Shown here: positions 36,801-46,999 of the stretch, one piece after another | Position numbering within the stretch: the first letter of the stretch is position 1 | Layout: each line of letters begins with the position of its first letter | Origin: Trileptium ribeirensis | Taxonomy: Eukaryota > Nematoda > Enoplea > Enoplida > Thoracostomopsidae | Direction: 5' to 3' | Assembly: GCA_030248225.1 (NCBI GenBank) | Contig: JASANE010010209.1 | Location: 33,844-97,843 of the forward strand | Length of the DNA: 64,000 nucleotides | The notes under the pieces: generated by a model | Databases searched by the model: none | What the model saw: only the letters and a program-made list of their open reading frames with translations | Told to the model about the DNA's origin: nothing | Made by a program: the position numbers and the translations under genes

Positions 36801-39800
36801 TGCGGAAGATACTGTCAGCATGCGAAAAGGATATGAAAGATGCTAATCAGGTTAAAGCTTTAGTTTAGCTTTTCTTCTTTTTTATTTTCTTTTACTCCGA
36901 TCCTTATTATCAAATTACAATTTTATTTTTTCCGTGGATTGCTATGCTGGAGCTTCGTTAGCATTACTGAGTTAGCAACATTACTTCAGGCTTCTTCAAA
37001 TTACGTAAGGGTCTGGCATTTTCTGTGCCCCTTGGTAAAAAATATGACCATACTTGTGCCTGCTGCCAAAATTTTGGGTTTGTTCCATCAACCCTACATT
37101 CGTAAAATACCCCAGTTGACCTAAAATAATTTACAATTTTTTCGAAGCCCTTTTCTGAGGTTAAAAATAATTTTCCGTTGTACTCAATAAATACTGAGCG
37201 TTATTAGGTCATTTATTAACTGTTTTAGGGTTTTTCGTTAAATACAATCGATTTTAAAAATTTTGATATTATTCGAATTCCAACTCACGAATAGATTGCC
37301 ACACAAATTTTCGTTCACATTTTGCCAGTCGTATTCGCATTTTTGTAAGCACGAACATGCGCTCTGCGTTGTAGGAACGGAATTTGCTTTCGCGCACATT
37401 TTTGTATTTTTCACGTTTGTCCCGTTCATCAAATCATATTGTGAATATAAGGAAGCAATGTTCGCAGTCATTTGTATATATTATAGCATACGGGAAAAAC
37501 GCGATTGGTATTCGCGTTTTCACTTGTTCCCGGTCAAAAAATTGCGATGCTCACTCGCAAAATAATGACCGTGAACAACGCCTATGCGTTGCTGCATCGC
37601 GAATTCCGTGCGCGTGCATAAGGAAGAATCGTGATTTGTTCGAGTTCATCCGTTTTACGATCGTGAACTGACTTGACAAACGAAATCCAGGAGACACCTA
37701 AAGTGGACTCACTCAATATTATAACTGGACAACCGACAACCGATGTCTACGCGTTCTGAGTTGATATCGGTGCGGAATGTCGTCCTTTTCGTTATTCCAA
37801 GGATGAGCCGAGTTATGGCCGAAAAACTCAAATTTGTCCCATTTTCGGCAAAAATAGAATTTATGGAGGTACACTAAATTTTTTTTGTTTTTTGATGTAT
37901 GGGTATGGACCAAATTAAAAAAAGTTTTGTTTTAACATCAAAAATTGCGAACTACCCTCGTATTAAATATGACCTTACACATTTTTGGTACTTTGGTTCG
38001 ATTTAGGTCGTTTTTCACGGTTTACCCGCTGTGAGAATATATCCCTCGAACCAGAAAAAGTCAAAAATGCGATACGAGAAGTTTTTCGTATATGTTCATG
38101 ACAGTCCCTAATTTCACCACATGCAAAGTATATTCTTCGTTAGCACTCAGAATTCAATTTAGTATTGATATATTGGTTTTCGGGAAGTTTTTCATATTAT
38201 TTGTAAAGTTTGTAAAAAATTTCATTGAGTTATTTTGTAAATTGGAAGACTAGATACAATTTGAAAATGGTGTGTTGTGGAATTTGGACAACTCCCTAAA
38301 AATCTAAGTTCAAGAGTCCCAGCTTAATAGTTGTGATTTAATGATTTTAGCCGCATTTAGATATTTTGACCTAATTATTGCTTAAAGCTTGCTATTTGAT
38401 AGCCATTGAACTATATTTTATCGAAATATCGCATCTGCGGCCTCCCTGTGTGTTCCTTTTCTCTCTGGCGAAACCTTGGGACCTCCAAGATACCGGAAAT
38501 TCCCCAAATTCGCCACTTGGCCAAATCTACGTATCTAGACCCGGTATTTTTGGACTTAGCTAAAATGGGCGCTCTAGTGATTTTGTTAGCACTATTTTAG
38601 GCTACGTACGACCTTCATATACCCTAAAATGGGGCTAATGACTTTTCCGTGGTCCAAGAATTCGATTTTTCATATCCAGCTCGGCCAAAGCGCGATTTAC
38701 ATCCGTTAAAACGTAAATCTCAAAAATATCAAAAGTTAAAAATAAACATGCTTGAGTACCTTCCTTCCTTTAGTTATTTAACCCCTTGCCCGCATCATTT
38801 AATTTGCGTTCGGTATAATTTGGAACAAATTTGCCGCAGCGACAGTCTCGTTTAGTGCATCGTGTTGCAAAACACGCTGTTACAAACGTATGTCTCTATG
38901 GGGAAAGGGTTAAATATGTTTAAATTAAAAGTCCATTGTTCAAGAAATTATCAAAAACAAGTTCTGAAAAAATTCTATACATGCGAATTGGAAAAAGGAA
39001 CCCCTGAAATTTTTGAAAACTATATTTGGTTTCATCATAAATCTTACGTATTTGTTATAAACAAAAAATGCTTTTTTAGTCATAATAATGCCCTTTGTTA
39101 CATCACTCTCTAAAATATTGAGCAAGTAGGACACCGGGTCCCTTTTGAAAGTTGCTATGTCACTCACTAAAATACTAAAAATAAGCAGGACAGCGAACCC
39201 TGGTGGAAAAAAGCCTTTACAATAATTTCTCATGTCCTGTGCTAGTTATTTTACTCACTAAAATATCGAAGTTGCATCCTTTCGGCAAATCAGAATTTTC
39301 ATTCAGTAGCTAAAATAACAAAAACACGTGTTTATTGCGCGCCTTAGTAAGTGAGTGCTATTTTGGCTAAGCACAATTTGCCGAATCAAGAGTATTTCGA
39401 GTTTTTTAGATGAAATTTTATTTTTAATGCCGATAAGACAAAAGGTGTTCTCAGACCGCGTACGTATGTAACAAAACATATTGCTTTCTCTGCAAAATAA
39501 GGTAGAGATCAACATGAAAGCAACATACTGCAATACAAATATTATTCAAAGTAACATCATTCCTGGAATGCATACTTGTTAATATCGCAAATCGATATTG
39601 TCGTAAGAGTATTATAATAACATAGATTACATTTAATAGGTTGAAACCATAATTTTTACGTTTCTGAATCAAGTAAGACAATTAACAATTTAAAGAGACG
39701 CGCTGAAAACGATATCTTGGACAAAGTGGAGGTCCAAGCTTCTGGTCATTTTATATGCCGAATTAAAGTTCCGTATGGTCAACACGTAGATAAACACAGT

Positions 39801-42434
39801 TGCTCAAGATGTAGCCTGTAAATCAAAAGTTTTGTTTAAAAATATTGCGTGTGGTATGTCTAGGCCTAAGATTTAGGCCAAGCTTAGCCTGGGCTCACAG
39901 ATAAAATTTAAATTTTTGCCTTTCCGTGTTCATGTCATTTTTTCTGCCCCCTGAGCTATAATGAGGAACTTTGACATGACCGTTATAATATCTTCGCCAA
40001 TGGCTAACGTTATACTGTGACGTAACACCCGCTGAAATGGTCTGTAATATTTTAGTTGTAGTATAGTAATTTTTGCATTTCAAATTAATCTACAGACTAA
40101 ACTACACGTTGAACCACTGCCATTAAGTATACAAAACGGAATGCACAACAAGACAAATTGTTTTCGATGTTTGGCTCTGGCGTTAGACTGTTCGATTTGG
40201 GGTTGGCGAACCTCATTTTGTCTTATCAGCATTTATAAATAAAATTTCATTTATAAACAGTTCACATATACACTTCATTTTGTAACTATACTTAGCCAAA
40301 ATAGCATTCATTTACTAAGGGTACAAATTGTTTTTGTTATTTTAACAACTGAATGAAAATTCAGGTTTTACGTAAATGGTTCAAAGTTTTGCTTGTTCTC
40401 GACATTTTAATGCGTGAAATAACTAACAAAAAACATGAAAGAATCTTGTAAAAAAAATTTTTCATAAGGGTTCGTTGTCCTACATGTTTTCAATATTTTA
40501 GTGAGTGATGTAACGGGTATTTATAACTGAAAAAGCATTTTTCAGTTTATAACCACAATACATACGTAAGATTGATGATGAAACTAAATATAGTTTTCCG
40601 CAAGTTCCTTTTCCCAATTCCCTTTCAGGGAATTTTTTCGTAACTTGTTATAAACACAATAAAATGATGACAACATATTTCAAAAACCATGTCTCGTATT
40701 TCAAACCTTTCGAAATCGGTCATTGCGTTGGAGCCCATGGCTGTCGATTAATGCAGTATTCGACACAGTTACCTGTTGCCTTACGGGGCGCAGCGAGCGA
40801 ATAAAAACGTATAAAATTTAAACAAAGAACAAACTATAAAATTTCACAATTTATTGATTCCCACAATGGAGTAGCGGTTAATTGTGGCGAGTAGTGTACC
40901 TTAAATATTGTTATCACCTTCCTAATTCTATCTTAAAGAGGACAGTGCTACTTTTTAAAACCAGATAAACACAGTCTAGGCATTTTTATTAAGTTTTAAA
41001 CAAAATAATTTCAAATTAGACTGCGTTATGTACAAAAATTGGGCTATAATTGACACTTTTATTATATCTATGCTTAGCACAGTCACGGCCAGAAATAACT
41101 GCAAAATAATCATTCGAAATCGATCGATTTTGATTAAACAAAGTTTCGTTCGTTTTCGATTGCACTTATTTTTAACCGCCACTGTAGATTGGCCTATCAA
41201 ATATTGGTATTATTGATGTACAATTTGAGGTTAAATATTGTAACGTGAGTTAATAATATTATTATTATTATATGTGCTCCGAAGTTACATATTATATATT
41301 TGTAAGAGTGAAATTATTAGTGTGATTTTGCTTTGAAAACGATTTCAACCGGTTTGTTAGCTAGTATACAATATACCACTTAATGCGCTATCAAAATTTT
41401 TAAAATTTGTCAGCATATACAGCAATGTGTCGTGCGTATTAACGAATTTATGTCTATTTGACATGAAAATTAAGGGTGTGGAGGTAGCAGCGGTTTTCGA
41501 ACTAACATCACTGCCGAAGGTGAGCACCTAAGAAATGTTCAGTAAAAAATTAACCCAAATCTATTAACTAACAAGGGGTTTATAGGTGAGAAAATTAAAA
41601 TATAGGCATGATTTTGGTGCGACACTGATGTTGTTCTGAAAGCTTGGAGCAAAAACAGACAAAATTATATACAATAATGTAATAATAATACCTGGATACG
41701 TCTAACCGTCAATGCTCTTTTTAAAAATATGTCCACATCTATCACTATGTTTCTGATTAAGCAAAGTTGTAATAAGACTTCGCGACGATATACGTGTAAT
41801 AAAAATAATCTTTTCAAATGCCTATAATATACGTAATCAATTTCGCCATATTTGTTAAACCCTGAACATCTGGACTGGATTTCTGATTTTGCACATTTAA
41901 TGACGTTTTTCGTATCATAGTTTCTGTCACAAGATAGCAAGCACGTATGTACTTACAATGTCGACAAAAACTGGAAAAATGATAAACATAATATGAAACG
42001 AATTTATCTTTTGCTGCATGAAGAATAATTATTAATATGTTCGATAGTTTGTTCGTCCGAAATTTCAGTCCTACTTGGCAAAAACTACATGCGTTTCGTT
42101 TCTAGACTAATAAACTGGCAAAGTTGAACTAATTTTAACACTGACGCTACTTATTTTTATTTGTTACTATTGTTAATGTGTTTTAAATTTATTATATGAC
42201 AAAATTTCTCATGCTTTTAATATATTACAGCTCATGTACGATGAATTTAACCCGTTCTCACTGTGCGCTAAAACATACAAGCCGATATATCGTGGCAAAC
42301 CGAACGCCAAATGTCCATTTTGTGCAGCAATATACTTTCCAGACTCTGTCGGTGACATATGTACCGTCTGCAATGTGGCTGAAATAGGAAAAGAATGCAT
42401 AGGCCTCCGAATAAGTCCGTTGCAGTTTCGTTAG
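27655..42434 (+). CDS. COPA: Coatomer subunit alpha, C-terminal part (6 exons)
   Basis: COPA is the alpha subunit of the COPI coat, which carries retrograde Golgi-to-ER vesicle traffic; its C-terminal domain holds coatomer epsilon. Six exons (27655-27819, 30931-31022, 32278-32446, 34126-34254, 36567-36850, 42231-42434) join in phase into about 346 residues. They align in order with the last third of known COPA proteins. Diagnostic stretches are [73 protein letters not shown] and the terminal [11 protein letters not shown] just before the stop. All borders are GT-AG. Introns are 3.1, 1.3, 1.7, 2.3 and 5.4 kb and carry several mobile elements. The WD40 repeats and middle region (about 870 residues in a usual COPA of about 1220) were not found in this window; the first exon here begins in mid-codon, so the gene continues upstream. 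No break is seen in any exon. Confidence 0.95.
28266..28374. mobile_element. Short MITE with perfect 17-bp inverted ends
   Basis: TACTAAATTCAGACTCT at 28266-28282 is exactly complementary to 28358-28374. The 75-bp inside is non-coding. It lies in the first COPA intron seen here. Confidence 0.75.
28465..28612 (+). repeat. 76-bp tandem duplication
   Basis: AGGATCTAAGCT.ATGTCCCA, ACATGTCGGTGGTGGGTCATG and TATGAT recur at a spacing of 76 bp (28465 and 28541). The second copy is slightly diverged. Confidence 0.75.
28640..29014 (-). pseudogene. Possible LINE C-terminal fragment
   Basis: A 68-codon minus-strand frame (29014-28808) is followed, in another frame at about 28770-28690, by [10 protein letters not shown]. 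The latter loosely recalls the KKRYKD-type motif near the end of LINE polyproteins. Weak; other explanations are equally open. Confidence 0.2.
29100..29880. other. COPA intron, no gene seen
   Basis: AT-rich, with an AATAAT microsatellite at about 29806-29820. Confidence 0.5.
29990..30110 (-). repeat. Dispersed repeat E, copy 2
   Basis: Inverted match to 8640-8760. Includes a run of nine or more C at about 30089-30098. Further related tails are at 30340-30410 and 33735-33815 (GGCAAAATTT.AGCGAATGG). Confidence 0.6.
30931..31022 (+). CDS. COPA: COPA exon b
   Basis: Acceptor GTTACAG, donor CAC|GTGAGT. Encodes [18 protein letters not shown] and [12 protein letters not shown]. Too short for an ORF scan; found by homology and phase. 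Confidence 0.92.
31145..31464. mobile_element. Inverted-repeat element, about 115-bp arms
   Basis: Arms 31145-31260 and 31349-31464 are imperfect reverse complements: GTCGATTT, TCAGGGA, CCGAATTAAATT, then TGCAGAATAT on each strand. The loop is about 90 bp. It is non-coding and lies in the COPA intron 31023-32277. Confidence 0.7.
32278..32446 (+). CDS. COPA: COPA exon c
   Basis: Acceptor ATTTCAG, donor ACAG|GTACCA. Encodes [34 protein letters not shown] and LQLCYQLTT. Confidence 0.93.
34126..34254 (+). CDS. COPA: COPA exon d
   Basis: Acceptor CTATTTAG, donor TTG|GTATGT. Encodes [18 protein letters not shown] through [11 protein letters not shown]. Helical repeat of the epsilon-binding domain. 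Confidence 0.94.
34613..35164 (-). pseudogene. Coding-like fragment inside a COPA intron, unassigned
   Basis: One minus-strand frame runs from ATG at 35164 ([17 protein letters not shown]) to 34613 with a single internal TGA at about 34928-34930, about 183 codons in all. It is GC-richer than the surrounding intron and has ordinary protein-like composition. No domain is recognised. It could be an ORF1/gag-like remnant of a retroelement or a retrocopy. A near-palindrome (ACCCAAGACTTATCG..CGCCACCC with GGGTGGCGATGAGTCGTGGG) lies upstream at about 35218-35292. Confidence 0.35.
35865..36215 (-). repeat. Satellite block, inverse of 24165-24720
   Basis: AGGTTTTCTGCACGATGAAT at 35878, AGGTTTTTCGGTACGTTGAA at 36028 and GTTTCATGATACGTTGAATT at about 36188 mark two units of about 150-158 bp. 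Their reverse complement matches the GATAATCAAACCATCGTATT..CATACCGGAAAACC part of the satellite at 24.2-24.7 kb. Confidence 0.5.
36567..36850 (+). CDS. COPA: COPA exon e
   Basis: Acceptor TGTTTAAG, donor CAG|GTTAAA. Encodes [37 protein letters not shown] and [12 protein letters not shown]. The donor is confirmed by the protein match, because the next residues in other COPAs are encoded 5.4 kb downstream. Confidence 0.94.
37500..37715 (+). repeat. Dispersed repeat C, copy 2
   Basis: Direct match to 2110-2325, ending in CCTAAAGTGGACTCAC. It lies in the last COPA intron. Confidence 0.65.
38778..38913. mobile_element. TTAA-flanked piggyBac-type MITE, copy 2
   Basis: Starts TTAACCCCTTGCCC and ends GGGGAAAGGGTTAA, with intact TTAA on both sides; 136 bp. 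Non-coding. It abuts the left arm of the long inverted repeat at 38940-40665. Confidence 0.7.
38940..40665. mobile_element. Large long-inverted-repeat element in the last COPA intron (about 450-500-bp arms)
   Basis: Arm 38940-39445 is an imperfect inverted copy of 40212-40665. Shared in order on opposite strands: AACAAGTT.GAAAAAATTC, GGAAAAGGAAC, AAAACTATATTT, TTTCATCAT, CTTACGTAT, AAAAATGCTTTTT, TTACATCACTC.CTAAAATATT, AGGACA.CG, GAATTTTCATTCAGT, AAAATAACAAAAACA, CTATTTTGGCTAAG and GATAAGACAAAA. The arms contain several CTCACTAAAATAT subrepeats. The 770-bp centre has only short frames and no transposase. Confidence 0.8.
41080..41184. mobile_element. Tc1/mariner-like MITE, copy 1
   Basis: Left end CAGTCACGGCCAGAAATAAC; right end, reversed, CAGTGGCGGTTAAAAATAAG. 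CAGT...GGC..AAAATAA ends are of Tc1/mariner style. The interior has CGATCG palindromes. 105 bp, in the last COPA intron. Confidence 0.6.
42231..42434 (+). CDS. COPA: COPA terminal exon
   Basis: Acceptor ATATTACAG. Encodes [18 protein letters not shown], then CPFC and CTVC pairs, and [11 protein letters not shown] followed by TAG. No AATAAA lies within 150 bp of the stop; the first is in the MITE at about 42605. Confidence 0.95.
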   Translation, partial: LMYDEFNPFSLCAKTYKPIYRGKPNAKCPFCAAIYFPDSVGDICTVCNVAEIGKECIGLRISPLQFR

Positions 42435-42591
42435 TTGCAGCAAAGGAAGACGTTTATTTATAACACATGATTGAAATAATTTTTTTGCATTCTTTATCTA
42501 TTATGGTGACTGCTTCTTAAGGTTTTAACATCCGAATTGAATTATTGTAGTAATTTGTCATTGAAATATACACATTATAATATTTTTTATA

Positions 42592-42771
42592 CACTGCCGG
42601 CCAAAAATAAATGCAAACGATCGATATCTCAGTCGATAGAAATTTCGCTTTAATCTAAATTAGCCGAAATTTGAAATTCATTTAGTTCGATTAAAATCGA
42701 AATCGATCGAAATTTCGTTTAATCCAAATCGAACGAAATTTCGATCGATAATTTTGTAATTTGTGGCAGTG
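42592..42771. mobile_element. Tc1/mariner-like palindromic MITE, copy 2, just 3' of COPA
   Basis: Left end CACTGCCGGCCAAAAATAAA; right end, reversed, CACTGCCACAAATTAC. The interior is dominated by CGATCGAAATTTCG palindromes, so most of it can fold on itself. It starts 158 bp after the COPA stop and may supply the polyadenylation region (AAAATAAAT). Confidence 0.6.
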
Positions 42772-42829
42772 ACTATACATGCCTACATTATACGTATAAT
42801 CTATCTGATTTACAGTACTCGCAAGAAAT

Positions 42830-43250
42830 GAAAGTACCTGACCTTGCGGTTGCAATGTACCTCCATGTCGATGATCGCTCGTATCTTATGACTTTTCCAG
42901 GTCGTTCGGGCAACGCGTCGTGGACGCATCCATTCGTTCAGAACAGTAGCTAGTGGTATTCTTCGGGACCAGCTTGGTGCAGTCATAATAGACACGTGGC
43001 CAGCAACACGTAGCCGACTGCGTCGCAGCATTACTGCTAGCGGCACAGTGTGGAAAATCCGCCGCTGCAGTTTACCACATATTTATGTGGTTGAGCTGCG
43101 CGATCCCGAGAATGCGATGTCGACAAAAATTTTCTAATACCTCCAGCTGATTTTATGTCGTAAGCTCTTGTAAACCACTTGTCATACCCATACAGTAGGA
43201 CTGGTCGTCCTGCAGTGACGTAGATGTTAAGCTTTGTTTTAAGCGGCACC
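42830..43250 (-). pseudogene. LINE C-terminal fragment
   Basis: On the - strand KTKLNIYVTAGRPVLLYGYD (near 43240) is followed, after frame changes, by RLRVAGHVSIM (about 43015-42985) and a WMRPRRVARTTWK stretch. These are the TK..IY..+..LLYG, GHV.RM and P+R..G..+.TW motifs of the LINE region after the RT. 5'-truncated and broken. It is of the same general type as the LINE at 2.5-4.3 kb. Confidence 0.6.
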
Positions 43251-43524
43251 GTTCTTGCTTGCTATAGTCGTATTAAACCGCAAAATGCAGCTCCTGCCTT
43301 TGTTATTCTGGCGCTAATATCCGTTTATTAGCGCCCAGTGGGCGTGGTTTGGTTTCCCAAGTGACAGGATTTCTAAACATGTTCTATTATCTTGCTCTCA
43401 AGGATTACCATCGGAATGTGATTATACACTGGAATATATCGTTGAACTAGTACCTATACATAAATTTAATGTCGCGTAAACTTGTATTCATATAGTGGTA
43501 TTTTTTCTTACACATTATAACGGC

Positions 43525-43728
43525 GTGTTCACATGGCATTCGATTCGAATCGGGCGTGTGTTTTATATAGAGTGCGCACATTTCATCCGATCCGATCCAG
43601 CACATCATGCATAAATTTTTCGGCTCGAATCGGGTGAAATAGTGTGAAAACAAAACATATACATACACATACATACGCTTGGTACAGCGTTTAGTAGTGT
43701 CGGATTGTATCGAACGCGATGTGAACAC
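43525..43728. mobile_element. MITE with GTGTTCACAT inverted ends
   Basis: 43525-43556 (GTGTTCACATGGCATTCGAT..) is an imperfect inverted copy of 43697-43728 (..ATCGAACGCGATGTGAACAC). The inside is rich in CGATTCGAATCGG and GATCCGATCC palindromic words. No coding content; the superfamily is not assigned. Confidence 0.6.
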
Positions 43729-43869
43729 AGTTGTATGGGATCGGTTTGGACGTAGTGTGCACATGGACTGACATTCGTTGTTATCAGACTTAAACTATTA
43801 ATCCCCTTTGTCGTATGACGCGCGTGCGTCGTATGTGCGTCGTTCATTTTGCGAGGTTCCACAAGGAAC

Positions 43870-45400
43870 CGAATAACAAGTTTAAAATACCCCAGTGGTT
43901 TGCATACGCTGCATGCAACTACAGAATCCGGGTTTGATATATAAATAAAATGGTTGATGGAAACATTTGTTTACTGTATAACAAACAAGAATTTATTTGA
44001 TAGGTTGTTTTTGTTTGGTTGTTTTTCTTACTACGATGTGTATACTAAACTAATTAATTCACGTCATTACAAAATTAACTTTTAAGATTTTCACCTTGGG
44101 CTAAGTGATACAATCACAATACGATTGTCAAATGAAATCGTTCAATTTTACTAAGGTCATCCATCTTTGCTGTCGGTAGCAGATCCTTGTGCGTTTCTGG
44201 ACGTCATTGTCATCGGATTATAGAGATTTTTTAAAGTGTTTGATACTCGCCTCATCTTCCGATTTTGCTTTGTGTTCGAACCGAGAGTTTTGACAATCTC
44301 GAAATTTATGCAAGAAAGAGATACGTCGATGACTATTTTCACTAAAAGAACACTGTATTTCCAGCCGAAACTGTGCTCTCAAAGACGATTTAAAGCCTGG
44401 CTTTTGTTAAATTCCCACGAGCATTTTCTACTCACCCGGAAAACACTTCGGATTTACGCAAAAATTGCTTCGAAATTTCATTTGGATTTTAATAGATTAC
44501 GAGCAAAATTTTTATTTAACTCAATCGTATGCAGATAGGTTGGCAACCCTTTATTAATCAATTATTTAATTTTTCACTTTAAAACACTTGTTTATCAGTT
44601 CAATTTAATAAATCCCTTCCTATTGTTACCGCATTGAAAATCTAATGCAATTTTTTATCGTTAAATTTTTTCATATAATGGGTGTTGCATAACAATAATG
44701 TGTGGAAATATAGGGGCTAAAAATTAAACTACGTTTAAAAATCGATTGCTACGCTAAATGAACTTTTCGATCTTCTACTTGGATGAAATCTTACATTATC
44801 GCATAAGCCCAGATTTGGACTCCTGGAAAAATCAATAAATTTGAGTATCTCGACGCACGTTGGCTAAAGTATTATAGATCAGAACAATCAACTACTGAAA
44901 TAATGAAATGGTTGAAGTAAACATGCATTGGTGCTGCATATTATTTAAGAATCTATAACCGATTTGAAAACACCTAGTTTGCAGAACGACAAACGATAGT
45001 GGCGCAAAAAGAACAGACTAAGTTGGAAATCATGTGTCCCAATAGTGTAGTCTGCAGGCGTTGATAGCATAATATAAATTTGCACATGTTGAATTTACTA
45101 GTCGCTGATTGTGAATGCTACGTATCATACTATGTGCCTTTCCCATTTACAAAGGCGGAAATTCTGTATTTCGATATTCATCATATTTTGTGATTATATT
45201 ATATACAAGCGCTCGTGTTGCCTTTTTAATATCACATTTCACCTTTAGTTTAGACTGTCAACTACTAATATTTTACATAAAAATTGCATCAGATTTATAA
45301 ATATTGGCAACATTATTGTTAAATATATTGACAAAATTTTGGCGCACCGCGCGGAAATATATCAATCTATTTATAAAGAATTTTATGGATTGTACTGTAT
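43870..45400. other. No gene seen
   Basis: Short frames on both strands, including a 100-codon + frame at 44236-44538 and its antisense. No domain is recognised and nothing favours either strand. Confidence 0.4.
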
Positions 45401-45423
45401 GTTTAACGTTTAGTTCAAATATA

Positions 45424-45585
45424 GAGCTCACGGCTCAGCTCATAGAGCCGAGCCGCACCTTCATGATGTCTGGAGGACTGAGAAAAAGCATAAAATGTAT
45501 CTCTGAGGGTCGAGCCCGCCTCGGTGTATTTGAAAAAGCTATGATCGGCTCTTAAAAGCTCTTTTCCAAAACAACACAATAATTG
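45424..45585 (+). repeat. Dispersed repeat F, copy 1
   Basis: GAGCTCACGGCTCAGCTC at the start and GGCTCTTAAAAGCTCTT.CAAAA.AACA at the end recur at 46851-46972. It is full of GAGCT/AGCTC words. Confidence 0.55.
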
Positions 45586-46115
45586 TAAGTACTGATGTAT
45601 AGCAGATACAATGGTCACAACTGTAAGAAGGGATAACCTCGAACACCATCAGTAACCAAGCATGCACGCCATAACAGCAAGATTTAGACTAATTCTTGAA
45701 TAGAAAATATCTTCACGGTTTAGTTCAAAGTCAAATGTAAGATTATTAAGCATAAATCTGTCAAACAAGCCCTACACAAATAATGAAATCTAGAGCCTAA
45801 CAGCAAATTTGCACGATTTTTTTCCAAGTTACACTTTTTGTCATGTATGCCGCAGCTTTAGTTTTAACCATTTTGGGAAAATGTAGATAATGTGGTTTGT
45901 ATACAACATAAAGGGCCATGTACTGTCACAACTGTAACCAAACACCACAAAACCAGTCCAAGGTTACAATGCCAATAGCAATTTACGCTATTTCGACGCA
46001 TCAAAGTTTGCAGTTTTGTTCTCTTATTCAGCAGTTAATCAAAATTTAGCTTGATTAACTCTTTAGGTGTTAAACTGACGAAATCATCTTAATTAAAAAT
46101 TGACCAATCGCATAA

Positions 46116-46225
46116 CTAACCCTCTCATTCCCGTAAGGTCCAAATGGAACCAAAGGCCTTGGGGCAGGCTTGAGTTTGTCAAACATTGCACGATACTCAA
46201 ATTAATTCGGGCATGAAAGGGTTAA
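46116..46225. mobile_element. TTAA-flanked piggyBac-type MITE, copy 3
   Basis: CTAACCCTCTCATTCCCG at the left; CGGGCATGAAAGGGTTAA at the right. Reversed, it matches the element at 13171-13427 but lacks the tRNA-like insert, so it is the short form (110 bp). Confidence 0.7.
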
Positions 46226-46384
46226 ATTGTGTAGTCGACCGTAATTAAGAAATTGATGCATTCAAAAACTGAATACACTTATTGGCACAAACCTATATAT
46301 ATCGGACTTTTCCGTATGTATTATAGTAAAAGCTCAGGCGTAGTATGTCGAGGACGACATAGCTTTCATATAACTTACGCTCTC

Positions 46385-46612
46385 TCATACGATTGAACTT
46401 TCAAGCTTGCCTAAAATTTTAGTTTCTTTTTTATGTACTAAATTTTTTACTAAATCTTCATATTGCTCCATGGTTTTTTGTGTCGACATCGTTTTCCACA
46501 GACTGCATTGAATGAGTGATTTATCGACATCATCAGGTTTATTATATGCTTTGCATTTTATATACTCACGCAAAAGCGATTTATGAAAACTAAAAGTTCG
46601 TCTACACTGCAC
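46385..46612 (-). CDS. Hypothetical minus-strand exon or gene end
   Basis: A 75-codon frame with a helical, charged composition (HKSLLREYIKCKAYNKPDDV, EQYEDLVKNLVHKKETKILG). I do not recognise it. It ends in TGA, and eight bases later there is a strong donor (GAGC|GTAAGT), so either the stop is genuine with an intron in the 3' UTR, or the exon is read differently. It could be part of a small mitochondrial or LYR-like protein, but this is a guess. Confidence 0.3.
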   Translation of the reverse strand: MQCRRTFSFHKSLLREYIKCKAYNKPDDVDKSLIQCSLWKTMSTQKTMEQYEDLVKNLVHKKETKILGKLESSIV

Positions 46613-46850
46613 GAATTATTTCAATGTGTCCTTTATATATTTATGTCTTTAACCTTACGGAATAAATTTGGCTGGTATACTGTTTCTGACATTGGGCAGC
46701 TCAGTTAAAGTCTCGGATTTACAGAATTTATACTATAAGGCCTGTGCGTTTCTAGCACTTTTGTGATAAACGGTACAATTAAAACTGAATGGCTCGGGAT
46801 AAATTAACCACTAAAATTAAAATTCGGTGCCAGTAGAGGTGAGAATTTAG

Positions 46851-46972
46851 GCTCCTAGCTCGGCTCAATCGTGCTGCGCTCTGGAGCTGAGACAGCTTAG
46901 GATCTCTGTAAGACTCCAGTCTATCCTAAAAAGCTACAGTAGGCTCTTAAAAGCTCTTCCAAAATAACATTG
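46851..46972 (+). repeat. Dispersed repeat F, copy 2
   Basis: Matches 45424-45585 at both ends, with AGCTCGGCTCA and GGCTCTTAAAAGCTCTT. Confidence 0.55.
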
Positions 46973-46999
46973 CAAAACTCGGAATACCGCTGCTCTGTG

